A stretch of DNA of 64,000 nt from Haliclystus octoradiatus (lineage: Eukaryota; Cnidaria; Staurozoa; Stauromedusae; Haliclystidae): contig OU744453.1 in assembly GCA_916610825.1 (NCBI GenBank), positions 20,637,301 through 20,701,300 on the forward strand, given 5' to 3'. The translations under genes and the position numbers were made by a program. This document shows positions 41,746-54,637 of the stretch, one piece after another. Within the stretch, counting starts at the first letter, position 1; each line of letters starts with the position of its first letter. The notes under the pieces were generated by a model, which saw nothing but the letters and a program-made list of their open reading frames with translations, ran no database searches and was not told where the DNA came from.

Positions 41746-43741
41746 ATCATAAAGTTGTAAGGTAAAACATTTCCGGTGGGTTGTCTGAATTAAATTCTTA
41801 GTAGAAAATATTTTATAACATTGTAATCTAATTTCCATACCGCGGGTTTGTTTACGAATTTGGTAACATTCTATTCCAAAGAAAACGCAGATAAAAAAAT
41901 TACATTGTTCTTTCGTATCTCACAAATCTGCTCCCGCGTCTGGTTAACTCGCGTTCAGCGGCAGAAAACAACATCCAGAAAACATCAACATTTTGACGTT
42001 AAAATAATTCAACATTCTAACGTAACAAAAATGTTAATTGCTTCATAAACTTTGTATCATTCAAAAGTTGCAAAACGTATATCTATTTGAAATTATTATC
42101 TCAAGAAATACCATTTGTCAGTTTAAAACCAATATACAGTTACAGTTTAATATAATTCATAGTTTAATATAGTTAAATTAATTGTCGTTTCCAATGCTAA
42201 TGCTGCGCTGTTATTATTTCTATTTGCTTTATTCTGCAGTGTGATTGTGGTTCCGTTATGCAGTAGTTGATATTGCTATGTTTATGGAAATTAGATAAAT
42301 AAGATTTATTTTTGTGCCGGCACTTGCTGATGAGTCCTGATCTCTGATCTTTTGTTGAGCAGTGATTCTTTAGCGCATATAATTCCGTATTTCTCAACTA
42401 AACTAATGTATTATTTACAAAAGCTGTGTCAATTCACGTGCAATTTATTTAGATATGAAGAACAAAGGTCAGAACAGAACAACGATGCTAATAAGTAGTG
42501 GAACATTCTAGCGACACAAACAGCATCTTTGTAAAGCGTGCAGGAGAAACTATCGGCTGAAATTTGGGTCTCCAATATCCTTGGTTGAATTTTGACTCCG
42601 TATGCGCGGATCTGGGCTGGTGGTTGCAGTCGCTTCGCGACCGCTTGCCTGAGCTCGGGCCTCGAGGGCATTGACTTTGATAAAAGCAGCTTTGATATTT
42701 TTTTGTTTCCTAGAGACTAAAAACAACAAAAAGACTCTGTTTGACTAAACAAATAAAAATTTCTGCAAAATCATATAAATTAGAAGAAGATTTAGGGCTG
42801 TGACTGACCCACACGTACGCTCTCCATTTTTTCAATCAGACACAAACATTTGCAAAATTCTGTGTAGTCTTATCACAAATTAAAAAAATCCTTGCTTTCC
42901 AATTCTTTAAAGATGTAAATGTAAGTATATAATCAAGTTGACTTGAAATTCTCAAACAATTCACGGCAATAAACCAATATATTTTGTGACTGACCCTTAA
43001 ACGATTTGTGACACCCCACGAGTCCCGAAAGCATTTGTGACTGACCTATACGTTTTCTTCAAAAACACCAATAATACGCTGTTTTGAAAATTTTTCTCAA
43101 CTTAATTATAGTAAATAGCCATATGGTAATGTAAAATGGTTGTAGTATTTATTCAAACTGTAGCACAAAAGCATCATTTAATCTAAACAACGAGGGTAAT
43201 TGAAAAATCTTTCTCCTTCAAAAGCGTCAAAAACACGCCTGCTAATCTCAACAACAGCGACGACAGAATTAGCATGTGGTGTGAAGTGTCTAATTCCAGT
43301 GGACATGCAAAAGTGTGGCTTCTTTGTTTTTGTGACCTTTGCGGTATTTGCTTTGAAATGCTGGCCCTTGCGCTAGCATCGTAAAAGGCCGTAGCGAATT
43401 TTCTATGAGTCAATCACATCGATTCAGAGCACGAGGTTTGCTAGAAGGCCAATATTTCCCGCCAAAAATGCAACTTAATAGCCAACTAATTTGCATATGT
43501 GAAAGAATTTTTCAGTCAAGCGTCAAGCTGTAGAGTGAGGAAAGCTTTCTTGACTCTTTCGCTGTTGCATGAAAGTGCTTTAAGAGGATCGTAACATAAA
43601 TGTAATTTTGAGGTAAAGTACACTCGTAATTCTAACTTTATTAATTCAATCCTGCATAACAGGCCACATTAAATTGATTTTCATATTTTTTATAGTTGAA
43701 TAACCCGGTCAAAATCGCGAAATTTGGAATTGTAGATTGTT

Positions 43742-44011
43742 ATGATTCTCACAAATTTTCAAACAGCCACCTCGACGCGCTCCAGTAGCCTAAGCAGCAT
43801 CGATAAGTTCTGTTGTCTCGTCTTTCAGCGTCGTCTTGTAATTCCCATTATTCTACTATTTGCATTACTACTATTATCGGTTTGCTACATTTGTGGGGTA
43901 GGCGGTAAGGAACAGTTGGCACGAAGGAGATTACGATGGGCTGCTGGTCTCCTCTATATGTCTCAAATAAATAGATGGGCGAAATCAATAAAAATTAATC
44001 ATAAAAAGTAA
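43742..44011 (+). CDS. hypothetical small membrane protein
   Basis: An ATG-started frame of 89 codons has one strong hydrophobic segment (about residues 31-52, IPIILLFALLLLSVCYI) between a Ser/Arg-rich N-terminus and a basic C-terminus. There are no splice signals, no family resemblance and no conserved neighbour. It may well be a chance frame in AT-rich DNA. Confidence 0.15.
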   Translation: MILTNFQTATSTRSSSLSSIDKFCCLVFQRRLVIPIILLFALLLLSVCYICGVGGKEQLARRRLRWAAGLLYMSQINRWAKSIKINHKK

Positions 44012-44345
44012 CACACACAAGTTACAATTAAGTAGTGAAAAATTCACACAGAAGTTAATGATCAGACAGGTAGCCTGTGATTGGAATTGCAAATTGTAAA
44101 AAGTTGTACGGCGGCAGGAGACTAGCAGTCAGTAGCATAGTAGCAACGACCTTACTGAAAAGCCCAGTACATTAAAGTGGTAAAACATGTAAAATGACGT
44201 TTAAAGGTTGCAAATTTAGGATTTAGGAGTGACCAATTCATGTAGTTGCGCATGCATAATTAAAAGCAGCTATATTCATGGCATCATGTAAAATTTGATA
44301 CATATTACATAATACACATGAATAGGGAATGTCATTGCCATGCAA

Positions 44346-44353
44346 TGTCAATG
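44346..44353 (+). repeat. 8-bp target-site duplication (left), hAT element
   Basis: TGTCAATG directly precedes the left CAGTG terminus. It is repeated exactly at 47431-47438 after the right terminus. Eight-base duplications are diagnostic for hAT insertions. Confidence 0.95.
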
Positions 44354-47300
44354 CAGTGATGTTTTGGTGGGGGAACGCGGGGGAACGGCGTTCCCCCACT
44401 ACTTTTTCCGGGGGAACGCCGTTCCCTCACTATTTATAGTTAAATTGAAGTTTAATGTGTTTATTTGTCTGTGTTTGCTTAACTGTTCCGAGAAATATTG
44501 TTAAAATTAATTGAATATTATAGTTTGAATTTAAACAATATAATAATTTCGAAATCAAGAAATACAACGATAAATATTTAATATTTATAAGGGGGAGTTT
44601 CACTATATTATAATTTGAATTGAGATTTGTAAAATATAATAGTTTTGTAATTTGAGGAAATGAATTAATGACTCTATCCTATTAATTAAATGATGAGCAA
44701 TATTGATTTTTTGTCTAGACTGGTAGCCCTTTGTGTCTTATCATGTTTCAAACAATCAAAGTAGTTAGTATTTTTTACGCTGCCTGTGCCATTCCTTGTG
44801 AACTGTTTAAAGCAAAGTAAGTTACGCTGTATGAGATTGCAATATTTAAATTGTAATGTCTAAACAATCAAAACTAAGCGGGTTTTTCACAAAACGTACC
44901 TCTGTAGAGGATAGTCCTGTTAATTATAGTCAAGAAGAACCATCGGATTTTAATACAGGTACAAGCGATTTGGGTTTAACAAGTGATGACGAAGCTAGCA
45001 TAACCGATAGTACTACACCTACACCTGGGCCAAGCCATACATTGAGTGTCGCCCATCTGCCCAACGCATGGACAGTAGAAATGTGGAAAGAAAAACAAAA
45101 TTCATATCCGTGGCTGATAGCGAAGGATGGTCAATTGGGTTGTAGCTCTTGTTCGAGGGTCAAAGACTTAGCAATTTACAAAACGCAAGGTCTGTATTTG
45201 AGTAAAGAATGGAAAGAAGGAACTGTTACTCAAAGTGGTAATTCTCGCGAAGCACATCTTACTTCTTTACGTAAAAAGATTTTTAAACATCTCCACTCTG
45301 ATGCTCATTTAAAAGCGGAAGAAATTATCATGAAATCTGGCTTGGATATAATGCCTGGTCATATAAACAAAATGAACAAAAAAGATATTGAATCAACCCT
45401 TAGAGTATTTCGCAGTAGTTATTACATAGCAAAGCATGACAGGCCATTAAACGACATGAGTGATATAATTAAGTTACAAGAACAGAATGGATTGGACATG
45501 GGTATTTGCCTGCACTCGAGACATTCTGCCACCTCTATAATTGACCATATAGCCGAAGAGATGCGAGCAAGGGTCTGCAAGGCAATTAGGACAGCAGATG
45601 GAATGATATCGGTGCTAATAGATGAATCTACTACAACATCAGATAAATCTACATTGATTATCTACATCAAAGCACAGCTGGTCAATGGAAATGAACCCCA
45701 ATTTTTATTCCTTGAACTTGTTGAACTTGATAATGGTGAAGCAGCCTGTGACATTTATAAAGCCCTGCTTCTTTGTTTAAAAAAATATGGGTTTGATATT
45801 GACTATTTGAAAAATCATTTACGCGGATTTACTTCAGATGGTGCCAGTGTGGTCACTGGTAAAAAATCTGGAATTCGAACTTTATTAGAGAAGGATTTTC
45901 CTACTATTATCACGTGGCATTGTGTAAACCACAGACTAGAACTTGCTGTCAATGACGCTATATAAAATATTAATGGAATTAACCACTTTAAGATTTTTAT
46001 CAATAAGTTGTATTCATTATATAGTCAGTCTCCCAAAAACAAGAGAGAACTTCAAGAAGCTGCTGGTGACTTGGAAGCAGAAATTTTGAAAATAGGAAGG
46101 CTTCTTAGTACGAGATGGGTGGCAAGTAGCTACCGTACAGTATTTGCAGTATGGCAGAATTATGAAGCACTATACAAACATTTTAAACTTAGATCATCCT
46201 CGGGGAGTAATGCTGCAGAATTCTCTGGCTTATGTACAAGAATTCAGTCGCCAGAGTTTTTGACTGATTTGGCCCTGATGGGGGACGTTTTATATGAGTT
46301 GAAAGAACTTTCAGAAGGCATGCAACATCGTGACATGAACATTGTCAAAGCAGATAGATGCATAAAGCGGACAATTCGAAGTATAAAGGCTCTAAAAACT
46401 AAAACCGGCACAAAATCATTAATGGCATACGATTACATTGAGAAAGGTTTCCTGAATACAGTTCCGCTGATATCGAATCCCCGCCATGTCGGGATTAATG
46501 CTGATTCTTTTATTGACGCTCTAGTTACCAGCTTAAACGATCGCCTTTTTGCAACATGTGCATCTGGTAAAACTAGAACACATGATTTGTATGAACATTT
46601 ACTGAAGGAGTTTTCTGTACTATATCCGGTCTACTGGCCTACTGATGTCGAAGACTTTGGAACTAGAGAAATAAGATCACTGTGTGATCGATTTTCCCTC
46701 AATAGTAGTTTGGTTGTTCCAGAATTCCATGATTTTGTTGATTGCCAGGGAAGAAATGCACCACCAAATCTTCAAAAATTAATAAATGCTTGTGAAGTTA
46801 TAGCAGTATCATCTGCAGACTGCGAAAGGGGTTTTAGCCAGATGAACATAATTTGTACGGACATTAGAAATAGATTATTAATAAATAGAATATCTAATCT
46901 TATGTTTATCAAATTACACGGCCCCCCTCTATCTTTATGGCAGCCAAATGAGTATGCTGCAAAATGGCTGCGATCTAATCATCGATCAGCGGATGATCCT
47001 AGAGTAAAAAAAGCAAAGTTAGACGAACAAAATGACGGAGATGCACCTCAACAAAAATTGTGTGGAACTTACTATAACACGTTATGTATTAAAGACAGTA
47101 ATTAGAGCTTTTGATAATCTATCTATAATTTTTGTATCCATTTACACTTACACACTTACACCAACATCATAACACTAAATATTATTATATATTATGTTTT
47201 ACCTATTTATGTCTATTCGATGATCTATTTGTGGTAACATTACTGTCCCTGTTATCACTTTCTTAATTGATAGAATGCACTACAGAGCCTCTAAGACAGC

Positions 47301-47430
47301 CTAAAATCGAAAATTTTTACGGGGGGGCATGCCCCCGGACCCCCCTAGAGGGAAGGGGCCTTCGGCCCCTTACAAGAAATTTGAAATCAATCACCGTTCC
47401 CCCACTAATAAAATCCAGAAAACACCACTG
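44354..47430 (+). mobile_element. 3,077-bp hAT DNA transposon
   Basis: The ends are CAGTGATGTTTT at the left and the complement of CAGTGGTGTTTT at the right, with perfect 8-bp TGTCAATG duplications outside. Subterminal GTGGGGGAACG occurs in inverted orientation at both ends. The left side adds a GC-rich hairpin cluster (44370-44430), and the right a GGGGGCATGCCCCC-type cluster (47321-47370). The interior holds a full-length transposase frame interrupted by one stop. Exact duplications suggest a fairly young insertion. Confidence 0.95.
44856..47105 (+). pseudogene. hAT transposase broken by one in-frame stop codon
   Basis: One reading frame of 750 codons encodes a hAT transposase related to the ZNF862/KIAA1586-type group. 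It is interrupted only by TAA at 45963-45965 (codon 370). Visible parts are an N-terminal KLSGFF motif, a TTF/BED-like Cys-Cys...His-His finger (about residues 96-151), the catalytic region with IDEST (Asp256), TSDGAS (Asp328) and WHCVNHRLELA (Cys356, His359), and the C-terminal dimerisation block with CERGFSQMN (Glu657). Asp, Asp and Glu fit the hAT triad. Reading resumes in the same frame after the stop, so a single point change can explain the break. The element is probably inactive unless read-through occurs. Confidence 0.88.
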
Positions 47431-47438
47431 TGTCAATG
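47431..47438 (+). repeat. 8-bp target-site duplication (right), hAT element
   Basis: TGTCAATG follows the right terminus CACCACTG and equals 44346-44353. Confidence 0.95.
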
Positions 47439-49505
47439 TTATAATAAATAGAAGTACACTAAAGTGATTTTTAGCCATCAAACCATACCAATGGTAACAA
47501 TAAATGATATACAACTTCATGGTCAAGCAATTAAACTGTAAGATAACGAAACCGTAAAATAAGTCACATATAATTAAATCAAACATGGTTTAGGTCGCAT
47601 ATTACGATAAATAATATGCAAATATAAATTTAAATACCGTTTAAAGTGCAAGGCAACCAGCCACAATAATAAACAGTAAAGCCTTGTATAGGAATGGTAA
47701 CAATGGTGAAATAGATAATTCGCAGAGGGTGTGGTTTGATAGTTCAGCAGCCAGCAGTACAATACTTTTGTGGAAATCACGGCAAATAAATCATCCCCTT
47801 GACCACTGGCAAGTTGCAAAAGCAAAACCTTGAATGTTGATTTCCTGCAAACAAATGAAAATAAATTTGATTAGAATACAGCCAAACAATTGAAAGTAAA
47901 TGGGAATCATGTAGAATTAAATGAGCAAATGCAAGCTAGAAACAGGTGTAGTATTTGTATTAATTGGCATAATAAGTTATTAACCCCTTGCAAGAACTTT
48001 CTAAAGAACGAGTCAATAATTATCGAAACTTCATATCCAGAGGTCGTGCATTACATTTATACATTTAGGTCTAAAATTGAAGCAAAATATGGGCGATGAA
48101 AATCACAACTAAATCATTGGAGCGAAACACGCAAGGCTATGGCAGGCACATTCTGTAGAAAACGTAGAGGCAGTAGCTCCTAAATAACATTGAAAAGGTG
48201 GCAGTTGAAGCCCGACTAGCCCAAACCAAACACGTGTGCGCGTGACCAATAATTTAAGGCAAAAGTTAGCAGCAAGAACCAAAAGCAGAGAGAAATCGGC
48301 CAAACAATCTACAGCCTTACAGTTCAAAACAATAACGAAGGCATTATCAACATATTCAAAAGCAAAACGATTAGAATCATTGAACAAACGTAGTGATTCT
48401 TACCTTGAAGGTGAAGGTGGTCCAAAATGATCGTTTTAGTGAACTCAGCCATTTTATGTACAGACAAGCAGCGAAATAATTACAGCCACAATAATAACAT
48501 AAATGGTAAAGTCTTTTAAATTACATTATTCAATTAATTATTCACAATATGTCCTTTGATAAGGAAGCATACCAGTAACATATTTGTTGTTTAAATCATG
48601 TTTGATTTAATAGAACAGCAGTTTTGTTTAAGCAGTGAATAAAGATGATTAGCTTCTTCAGTTTGTGTCAACGAAATCACCAAGGCGTAAACAAATGTTT
48701 AATGCATTGTTTGCTGAGACAGCAGGAGATCGTTTGCCAACACGTCGAAGAAGAGCTTCCGTTGATCAAAGGCCACCCAGCGTGCCAGAAAACACATTTT
48801 GAAGGAAAGAAAATTAATATAATAAAATACTTGCAGTGGTTAGAACGAAACAGAAAACATTAGCCATCTAGTCCGAAGGCCGAACAGTAGGATGGCAAAA
48901 CACTTTTGGCGAAAAGTCCGCCGGGTCTGGTACAATAAAGGCTGCGATGGTAGTTTTTCCCTTAAATGTGTTGCACAGCTTGGGGTAATCGTGGGTTGTA
49001 GGCCTACTCGAAAGGCCCTACGGGCCATCCGTCCCGAAAAAGGCATTTTCGCCTTTGGCAATGGTCACTCTAGCGAGCCCCGGCCAATCAGCTCTCCGCG
49101 TCTGTTGTTTGAATTGCGATTATTAGTGTCAACTCCTTCTTGTTACCATACGGATGCTTCTTCTTCGGCGAGGGTGTTATTGGGGTCGTTACATGGGTCG
49201 GCGTCTGGCGGCATGAGAAGAGGTTAGCAAACGGTTTGTGGTGTCGTGTGGCCGTCTGTCTCTCTAAAATCAAAAGAAAGGAAATACAGCGAAGTCAATA
49301 AATTTCAAACACGCATCATGCCCTGCAATGACAAGGCGGTAATAAAGGAGAACCGGCAAAGTAATACTCATTTGTAGAAAGAGATACCGGCAGCGTTATT
49401 AGGACAGGCAATACCTTACCTACAGGTGACACAGGAAGCGTCATGGCTCTGCTTACTGTACAATATTAATGTACACAAAATTACAGACAAGCAATTGTAT
49501 TGACA
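47439..49505. other. intergenic stretch with a GC-rich island and isolated exon-like pieces
   Basis: No complete gene. On the minus strand, ATGGCTGAGTTCACTAAAAC up to a donor CAAG|GTAAGA (about 48428-48398) and a shorter ATG to GTAAGG piece (about 49443-49418) look like first exons, but partners were not found. At about 47980-48090 a diverged relative of the duplicated exon-like unit of 51.5-51.9 kb occurs. About 48860-49220 is GC-rich with a CCAAT box on the plus strand near 49083, which may be a promoter region. Confidence 0.35.
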
Positions 49506-49952
49506 TCAACCAATAATTAGCCCATGATTAGCGGTCAGACACAGCCGAAAGGCAATATTAATACGGCGAAATGCTTCAAGCCAGCCATTTGATGCTTTAA
49601 AGTCAGTCAACATTAATTCTTCAGCAAATTTGAGGGCTCGTTGTTGTAACATTGGTCCTGACACTGGAATTCTCCTGGACACAGCATCCTTGAACCATTC
49701 CCAAGACAGCTTGTTTATGTCTTCGTTTCCTGTTTTTCTTGCCTTACGTTTCATTTCACCACCTGATGCGCTACTTTCGTATTCTTCAAGTAGTTCACGC
49801 TTCCTCTTTAAAACAGATTGTACTTGTGTACGGCCGATTTTGAATTGTTCTGCCAATTTTCTGGTACTGATCGAATTACCACTTTTATCCGCTGTCTTAA
49901 TCATTTCCACTTTGTCATTGAAGGACAACGTATTTCTTTGAATTTTTGGCAT
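49506..49952 (-). pseudogene. pogo/Tigger transposase N-terminal fragment
   Basis: The 148-codon frame from ATG 49952 has a psq-type helix-turn-helix (about residues 8-58, with RKLAEQFKIGRTQV). It continues into a CENP-B-type DNA-binding domain (about 79-135, with WEWFKDAVSRRIPVSGPMLQ and FKASNGWLEAFRR). Both are the N-terminal modules of Tigger transposases. After FRRINIAF the usual sequence is lost and no DDE domain follows. The right terminal repeat of the element lies at about 50475. The left end is missing. Confidence 0.8.
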
Positions 49953-50475
49953 TTTGATTCTCGCTCAATTTAATTAACAGACATGAACAAGGTCAAGACA
50001 ATATGAAGTTAAATTGCAAAACGTTCTGTTTTTTATAGCTCTACAGAAATAATTTAAAAGACAGACCGCCTTTGTTATTATTATTATTTATAAATGCATT
50101 TCAAAAGAATGTGTTTTCTTTTGAAAATTGAAACCATTCCCATGTGACAAATATTCGATTGTTGCGAAGTTTCGAACCGGCTGTGTCGTGAGAGGTGTTG
50201 ACCTCATCATGTTAAATATAGCACATCTTTAGAACTGTGAACAACACGAATCGCAAAAAAAATTCAAAACACAGAGAAATATTTGAACAAAAGTGACCGT
50301 TATATGAAGTGTCGTGGTCCAAAATTAGACTAAAACAGTGGCCGTTGGCCGCGTTAGACGAGTGACCGCTTTATACAGACATAAAACAATGGAAAGTGAC
50401 AATAGAGATGATCGTAGTGACCGTTATAGACGAGTGACCGTTCTATACGAGTGCCGTTATATGCAGGTTTGACTG
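49953..50475 (-). mobile_element. 5' region and terminal repeat of a pogo/Tigger element
   Basis: The terminus CAGTCAAACCTGCATATAAC (minus strand, from 50475) is flanked by TA and matches the ends of the 103-bp MITE at 23650-23752. Inside it are repeated GAGTGACCGTTATA-type motifs (about 50280-50460), common in Tigger ends. It leads to the transposase start at 49952. The other terminus was not found within the window, so the element is truncated. Confidence 0.65.
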
Positions 50476-50778
50476 TAGTACAAAGACCAGACGTGATAAG
50501 GGTAGTGGAATAGTAGGACATCACATAGACTAGTTGTCTAGACCACTTCACACAAAAGCGTTAAATAATAGTGGAAAAGTGCAATGACTAAACACGCGCG
50601 CAGGCAATTAATTAAAACAAACTTAGTAACATAGATATAGCATAGAAGAACAGCCAAAGATACCACAATTTCAGGACATATGTCATCATGAATTTTATTG
50701 CAGACAACAAGTGAATGAGGCCTACGGTCTTGGGAGTCGTGTCTGCACCATAGCGAGATTCACCACCAATAAGTACTT

Positions 50779-51227
50779 GGACCCTAACACTACCCGAATT
50801 TAATCTGGTCCGGGTGGTTATCAAGTGATTGGACCCTAACCCTAACAGTAACCGAATTTAAACTCGTCTGAGTGGTAATCAACTGATTGGACGCTAACCC
50901 TAACTGAATTTAAACTGGTCCGGGTGGTTATCAAGGGATAGGATAACCCTAACACTAACCGAATTTAAACTGGTCCGGGTGGTTATCAAGTGATTGGACC
51001 CTAACCCTAACACTAACCGAATTTAAACTCGTCCGAGTGATTATCAAGTGATTGGACCCTAACCCTAACACTAACAGAATTTAAACTCGTCCGGGTGGTT
51101 ATCAAGTGATTGGACCCTAACCCTAACACTAACCGAATTTAAACTCGTCCGGGTGGTTATCAAGTGATTGGACCCTAACCCTAACGCTAACCGAATTTAA
51201 ACTTGTCCGGGTTGTTATCAAGTGATT
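50779..51227 (+). repeat. 58-bp minisatellite carrying telomere-type CCCTAA motifs
   Basis: Eight head-to-tail units (later ones exactly 58 bp, early ones 52-58 bp) each begin GGACCCTAACCCTAACACTA. They then have an AATTTAAACT block and end TTATCAAGTGATT. Each unit contains about two telomeric CCCTAA hexamers. The left units are more degenerate. It is internal, not a chromosome end. Confidence 0.9.
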
Positions 51228-51445
51228 GGAATAATGAACGAATTGCCCACATTTACCACGTTGTTGTAGTGCAGTGGTTAGTCCGTCGAGTGAATATCTC
51301 TAAGGGAAATATTATTTTACGGTTTAGCTTCTGGCGTTGGTAAGTTGTTTTTGCCATTTGTTTGTTGTTTTGTAACAAAAGAAACGAATTAACAGTAAAA
51401 TAAGTACATTGCACAATTCATGAGTACTTTTAAGGCCGACATTTG

Positions 51446-51975
51446 AACAACGCCACAGTAACAACTCAGCGGGCAAGCCAAATATTTTGAAAAACATCAA
51501 TTATCTTACCTTGATGGCGTTGAAATCCAACCAGACATGTTGAAGACAATAATTTGAAGTTCAAATCCGTAGGTCGTATATTACATTATTAATGTCGATA
51601 GTAATAGCCGTCGGTATATAATCCTTCACTTTAGATCTGAAATTGAAGTAAAATACTTCCGATTAAAACCACAACAAAGTCATCAAAAGTAAACACGACG
51701 TTGCTCAAACACTGGGTAAAACACAACAACGCCACAGTAATAACTCAGCGGGCAAGGCAAATATTTTGAAAAACATTAATTATCTTACCTTGATGGCGTT
51801 GAAATCCAACCAGAAATATTGAAGACAATAATTTGAAGTACAAATCCGTAGACAGTACATTACATTATTAACGTCGATAGTAATTGCCGTCGGTATATAA
51901 TCCTTCACTTTAGATCTGAAATTAAAGTAAAATACTGCCGATTAAATTCACAACAAAGTTATCAAATGTAAACAC
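51446..51975 (-). repeat. tandem duplication of an exon-like unit (two copies, 279-bp offset)
   Basis: Two copies about 90% alike start at about 51446 and 51725 and share ACAACGCCACAGTAA near their plus-strand starts. On the minus strand each contains an acceptor (TTCAATTTCAG or TTTAATTTCAG), a 127-nt block and a donor (ATCAAG|GTAAGA). The blocks are 51636-51510 and 51915-51789. The block in the 51915 copy is open (42 codons, with KDYIPTAITIDVNNVMY); the other has a TGA in the same frame. A block of 127 nt would shift the frame if both were included. Confidence 0.6.
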
Positions 51976-52229
51976 ACAGAACATGCCATTAGAAAACCAA
52001 TGAAATGAACGAAACACGAGCAGGAAATTGAAGTAAAACTAAGGTCATGCGTTGAACAAAATGATACACAAAAATTAAACAAAATGCGTGCGCCGTGAAC
52101 GAGGAAGTTACAAAACATTGAGAAAAAGAGAAACGCCTCAGCAGACTTGAAAATATCCGGAGTAGCCGCTCACGGCTTGGAAAAAACATGTAGAATAATT
52201 TAAAAACATAGTCAGCAATCCCTAAGAAT

Positions 52230-53140
52230 TAGTTTTAAATCTTGAACGACCTGGGGCCTGAGAGCAGCCGTGCGCGCGTGAGAATAATCAAAACGAAGAG
52301 TAGGTAAACATTTGCTTAAAGTTTGAAGGACAACGGCGTCTCAACCCAGGTCGAAATGCAACAGTGCCACGTAATTAATAATTCGAGACAGAGCAATCAA
52401 CAAACCCATTAGGTTTCCTTACCTCGGTCGTGTTTCAGCGATTGATTCCAAGCAACAGCAATAAACCAGTTATAACAGAGCGGCGGCGGCCATATTAAAT
52501 GCTAACGTCGTAGTGAACACGAGCAAGAAAGTGTCGAAGTCAATCTCGGTCGTGGCAAAAATAACAGCCAACAACAGTGGCAAACCAATAACAGCCTTGG
52601 AAGCGATGCGGAGTCATCACAGAGGAGTAGCTTCAGTCGAGTTTGGTCGGGATTGCTCACCGCACTGTTTTTTAACAAACCACAAGACGAAGGCAAGACG
52701 CATCGTTTGGATAACGGAGACATGCTTTGTTTGGACAACGACAGTCGAACGTCGAGGGCGTCCCTCATTGTTTCCAACACACTGGAAGGCGGTGGCAGTC
52801 TTTGAAGATGGGTCGAAGGTCAGCTGGAGCGAAACGCCAACCATTGTTCGCGATATTGCATCGACGTGAAAACTATCGAAGAAATAAAAATAAAAATTAA
52901 ATACTTGCAGTCGAAATAACAAATATATACTCATTAGGAGCCTCTACTCAGGGCCGACCAGCCCGATGGTGGAAAAAATTGGTCAAAATGCCGCCAGAAC
53001 TGGTGTAGAAACTTCCAAAGTACCCCCCCGGTCCGCATTGAAAAACCTGTGCAGTTACGGTTCGTGGGTAGAAGATGGAAGGCGGACTCTTACGAGCCGC
53101 AATCCAGGGTTGAGATTTTGCTGCGCAAAATCTCGACGAA
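52230..53140. other. GC-rich stretch, possible promoter region
   Basis: This stretch is noticeably richer in G, C and CpG than its surroundings. Near 52475-52495 the minus strand reads ATGGCCGCCGCCGCTCTG, then a stop. Further left it meets a donor CGAG|GTAAGG at about 52423. This looks like a non-coding first exon of a minus-strand transcript that could splice to the exon-like blocks at 51.9-51.5 kb. A hairpin GAGATTTTG...CAAAATCTC lies at about 53111-53134. No protein gene is supported. Confidence 0.25.
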
Positions 53141-53698
53141 GCCCCCTCTAGAAAACATTGTTTTTCTCTTAAATAAAATTTATAATATTAATAAAACATT
53201 CATGCTATGATAGTAAAAGTATTAATTGGGAGGAAAACAATAAAATTTTGTCTGGATTCCATGCTTTATTTATGACGTTTGTAAAGTTTTGTGGTTCCAC
53301 TTCTGATGGAATTGCCCTGATATCAAAAAATATTGGATAAAAATAAAATTACTTTCCGTATTTATAGCATTTCCCATAGAATACAATGGATGACGTTTTT
53401 TTTTTTTCGTAGTTGCCATAGAAACGTCAGAAATTAGGTTTTATTTTGCATGTTTCCGTTACATTTTGCTGTATGCTTTCATTACATGCAGTTCCATGCT
53501 GTTTTTCCAAGTGTAATCGAAGCCTGCGTAAATGTTAGTGGGCGGAGCAAGTGATTATCATCAACAGCGGTCCTTTTGATACGGAAATGTTGAATGGATT
53601 TGTGCAAACATGGAGTCTACCACTCCATTGTTCTATGGTAAATATCAATCAGTCCTGTGAAAAAAAGTTAAAAGTAAAACTTATCAGGTTCTGAATAA

Positions 53699-53751
<53 letters not shown>

Positions 53752-54637
53752 TAGACAGTCAATAGCGCGCAACTGCAGAGACAGATTTTGGCCATCGTCA
53801 TCCAGCGTGAGTTAAAACAGATATTTTTCATGAAGTCGACTGATTTGATTTGTCATTTCCAACTATAGTTGTTGGTTTTTAACAATATTGAGTAATAAGT
53901 ACCGTATTGAAAATATTCGAGATGCATTTTATTATTTAGATGTGTTGAGAAGATGTAGTTTAAAACATTAATTTTGTTCAAACGAATATTTCCGTGACAT
54001 TGTATTTTCAGAGAAGAATTTCTGTTACACAATGCAAATATTTCCGTTACATTCATTACTTGCTTGTTTCTTTTTTCTCCAAGATATTGCTAATTAAATA
54101 AGTACTACATGATAGGAAAGACTATCTATTCGTACTTACTACTGTTCTGTTTGATTACTATTATGCCCTCTAAATTCGCAGAGTTTTGTGATTGAAAATA
54201 TGACCTTCTCTGTGTATTTCCGTTACAGGTGTAAAATCATTTACTGGCGATTCAATTTACTAAATATATCATATTCTGTTAGATGAGTCGATAGATCTTA
54301 TTGAGATCTTTACAATGAATGTGGATTTTTGAGGAACGATAGCATGGATATTTAAATTAATTCAATCGTATTTCCGAGATTATGGAACTGCTCAAAAGTG
54401 ATAAACAAACTAGAATTGATCTCAAAAACTACACAATATTTTGAATTAACTATTTTTCGACCATACTACACATAATCATCTTGAAGTTGAAATTATTCAC
54501 AATGCCAAAGTCAACGTATTTATTTCGCAAAGTTCAGTTTAATATGTGAATAACAAAACTGTAAACTATATTCAAATTCAAAATAAGGCAAATCACAATA
54601 CAAAATATTATAACAAAACACTACTTGCCTATGAAAA
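53141..54637. other. AT-rich stretch with a (GAT)n microsatellite
   Basis: No gene supported. A (GAT)n run of about 17 units lies at 53699-53750, preceded by CTGAATAAAT, similar to the tail after the CR1/L2 fragment at 21.4 kb. Confidence 0.6.

Noticed and set aside
50779..51227. CRISPR-like regular spacing of repeats
   Set aside because: The units are contiguous 58-bp minisatellite copies without unique spacers, in a eukaryotic genome.
50779..51227. Chromosome end (telomere)
   Set aside because: CCCTAA hexamers come only in pairs within a longer unit, and ordinary sequence continues on both sides.
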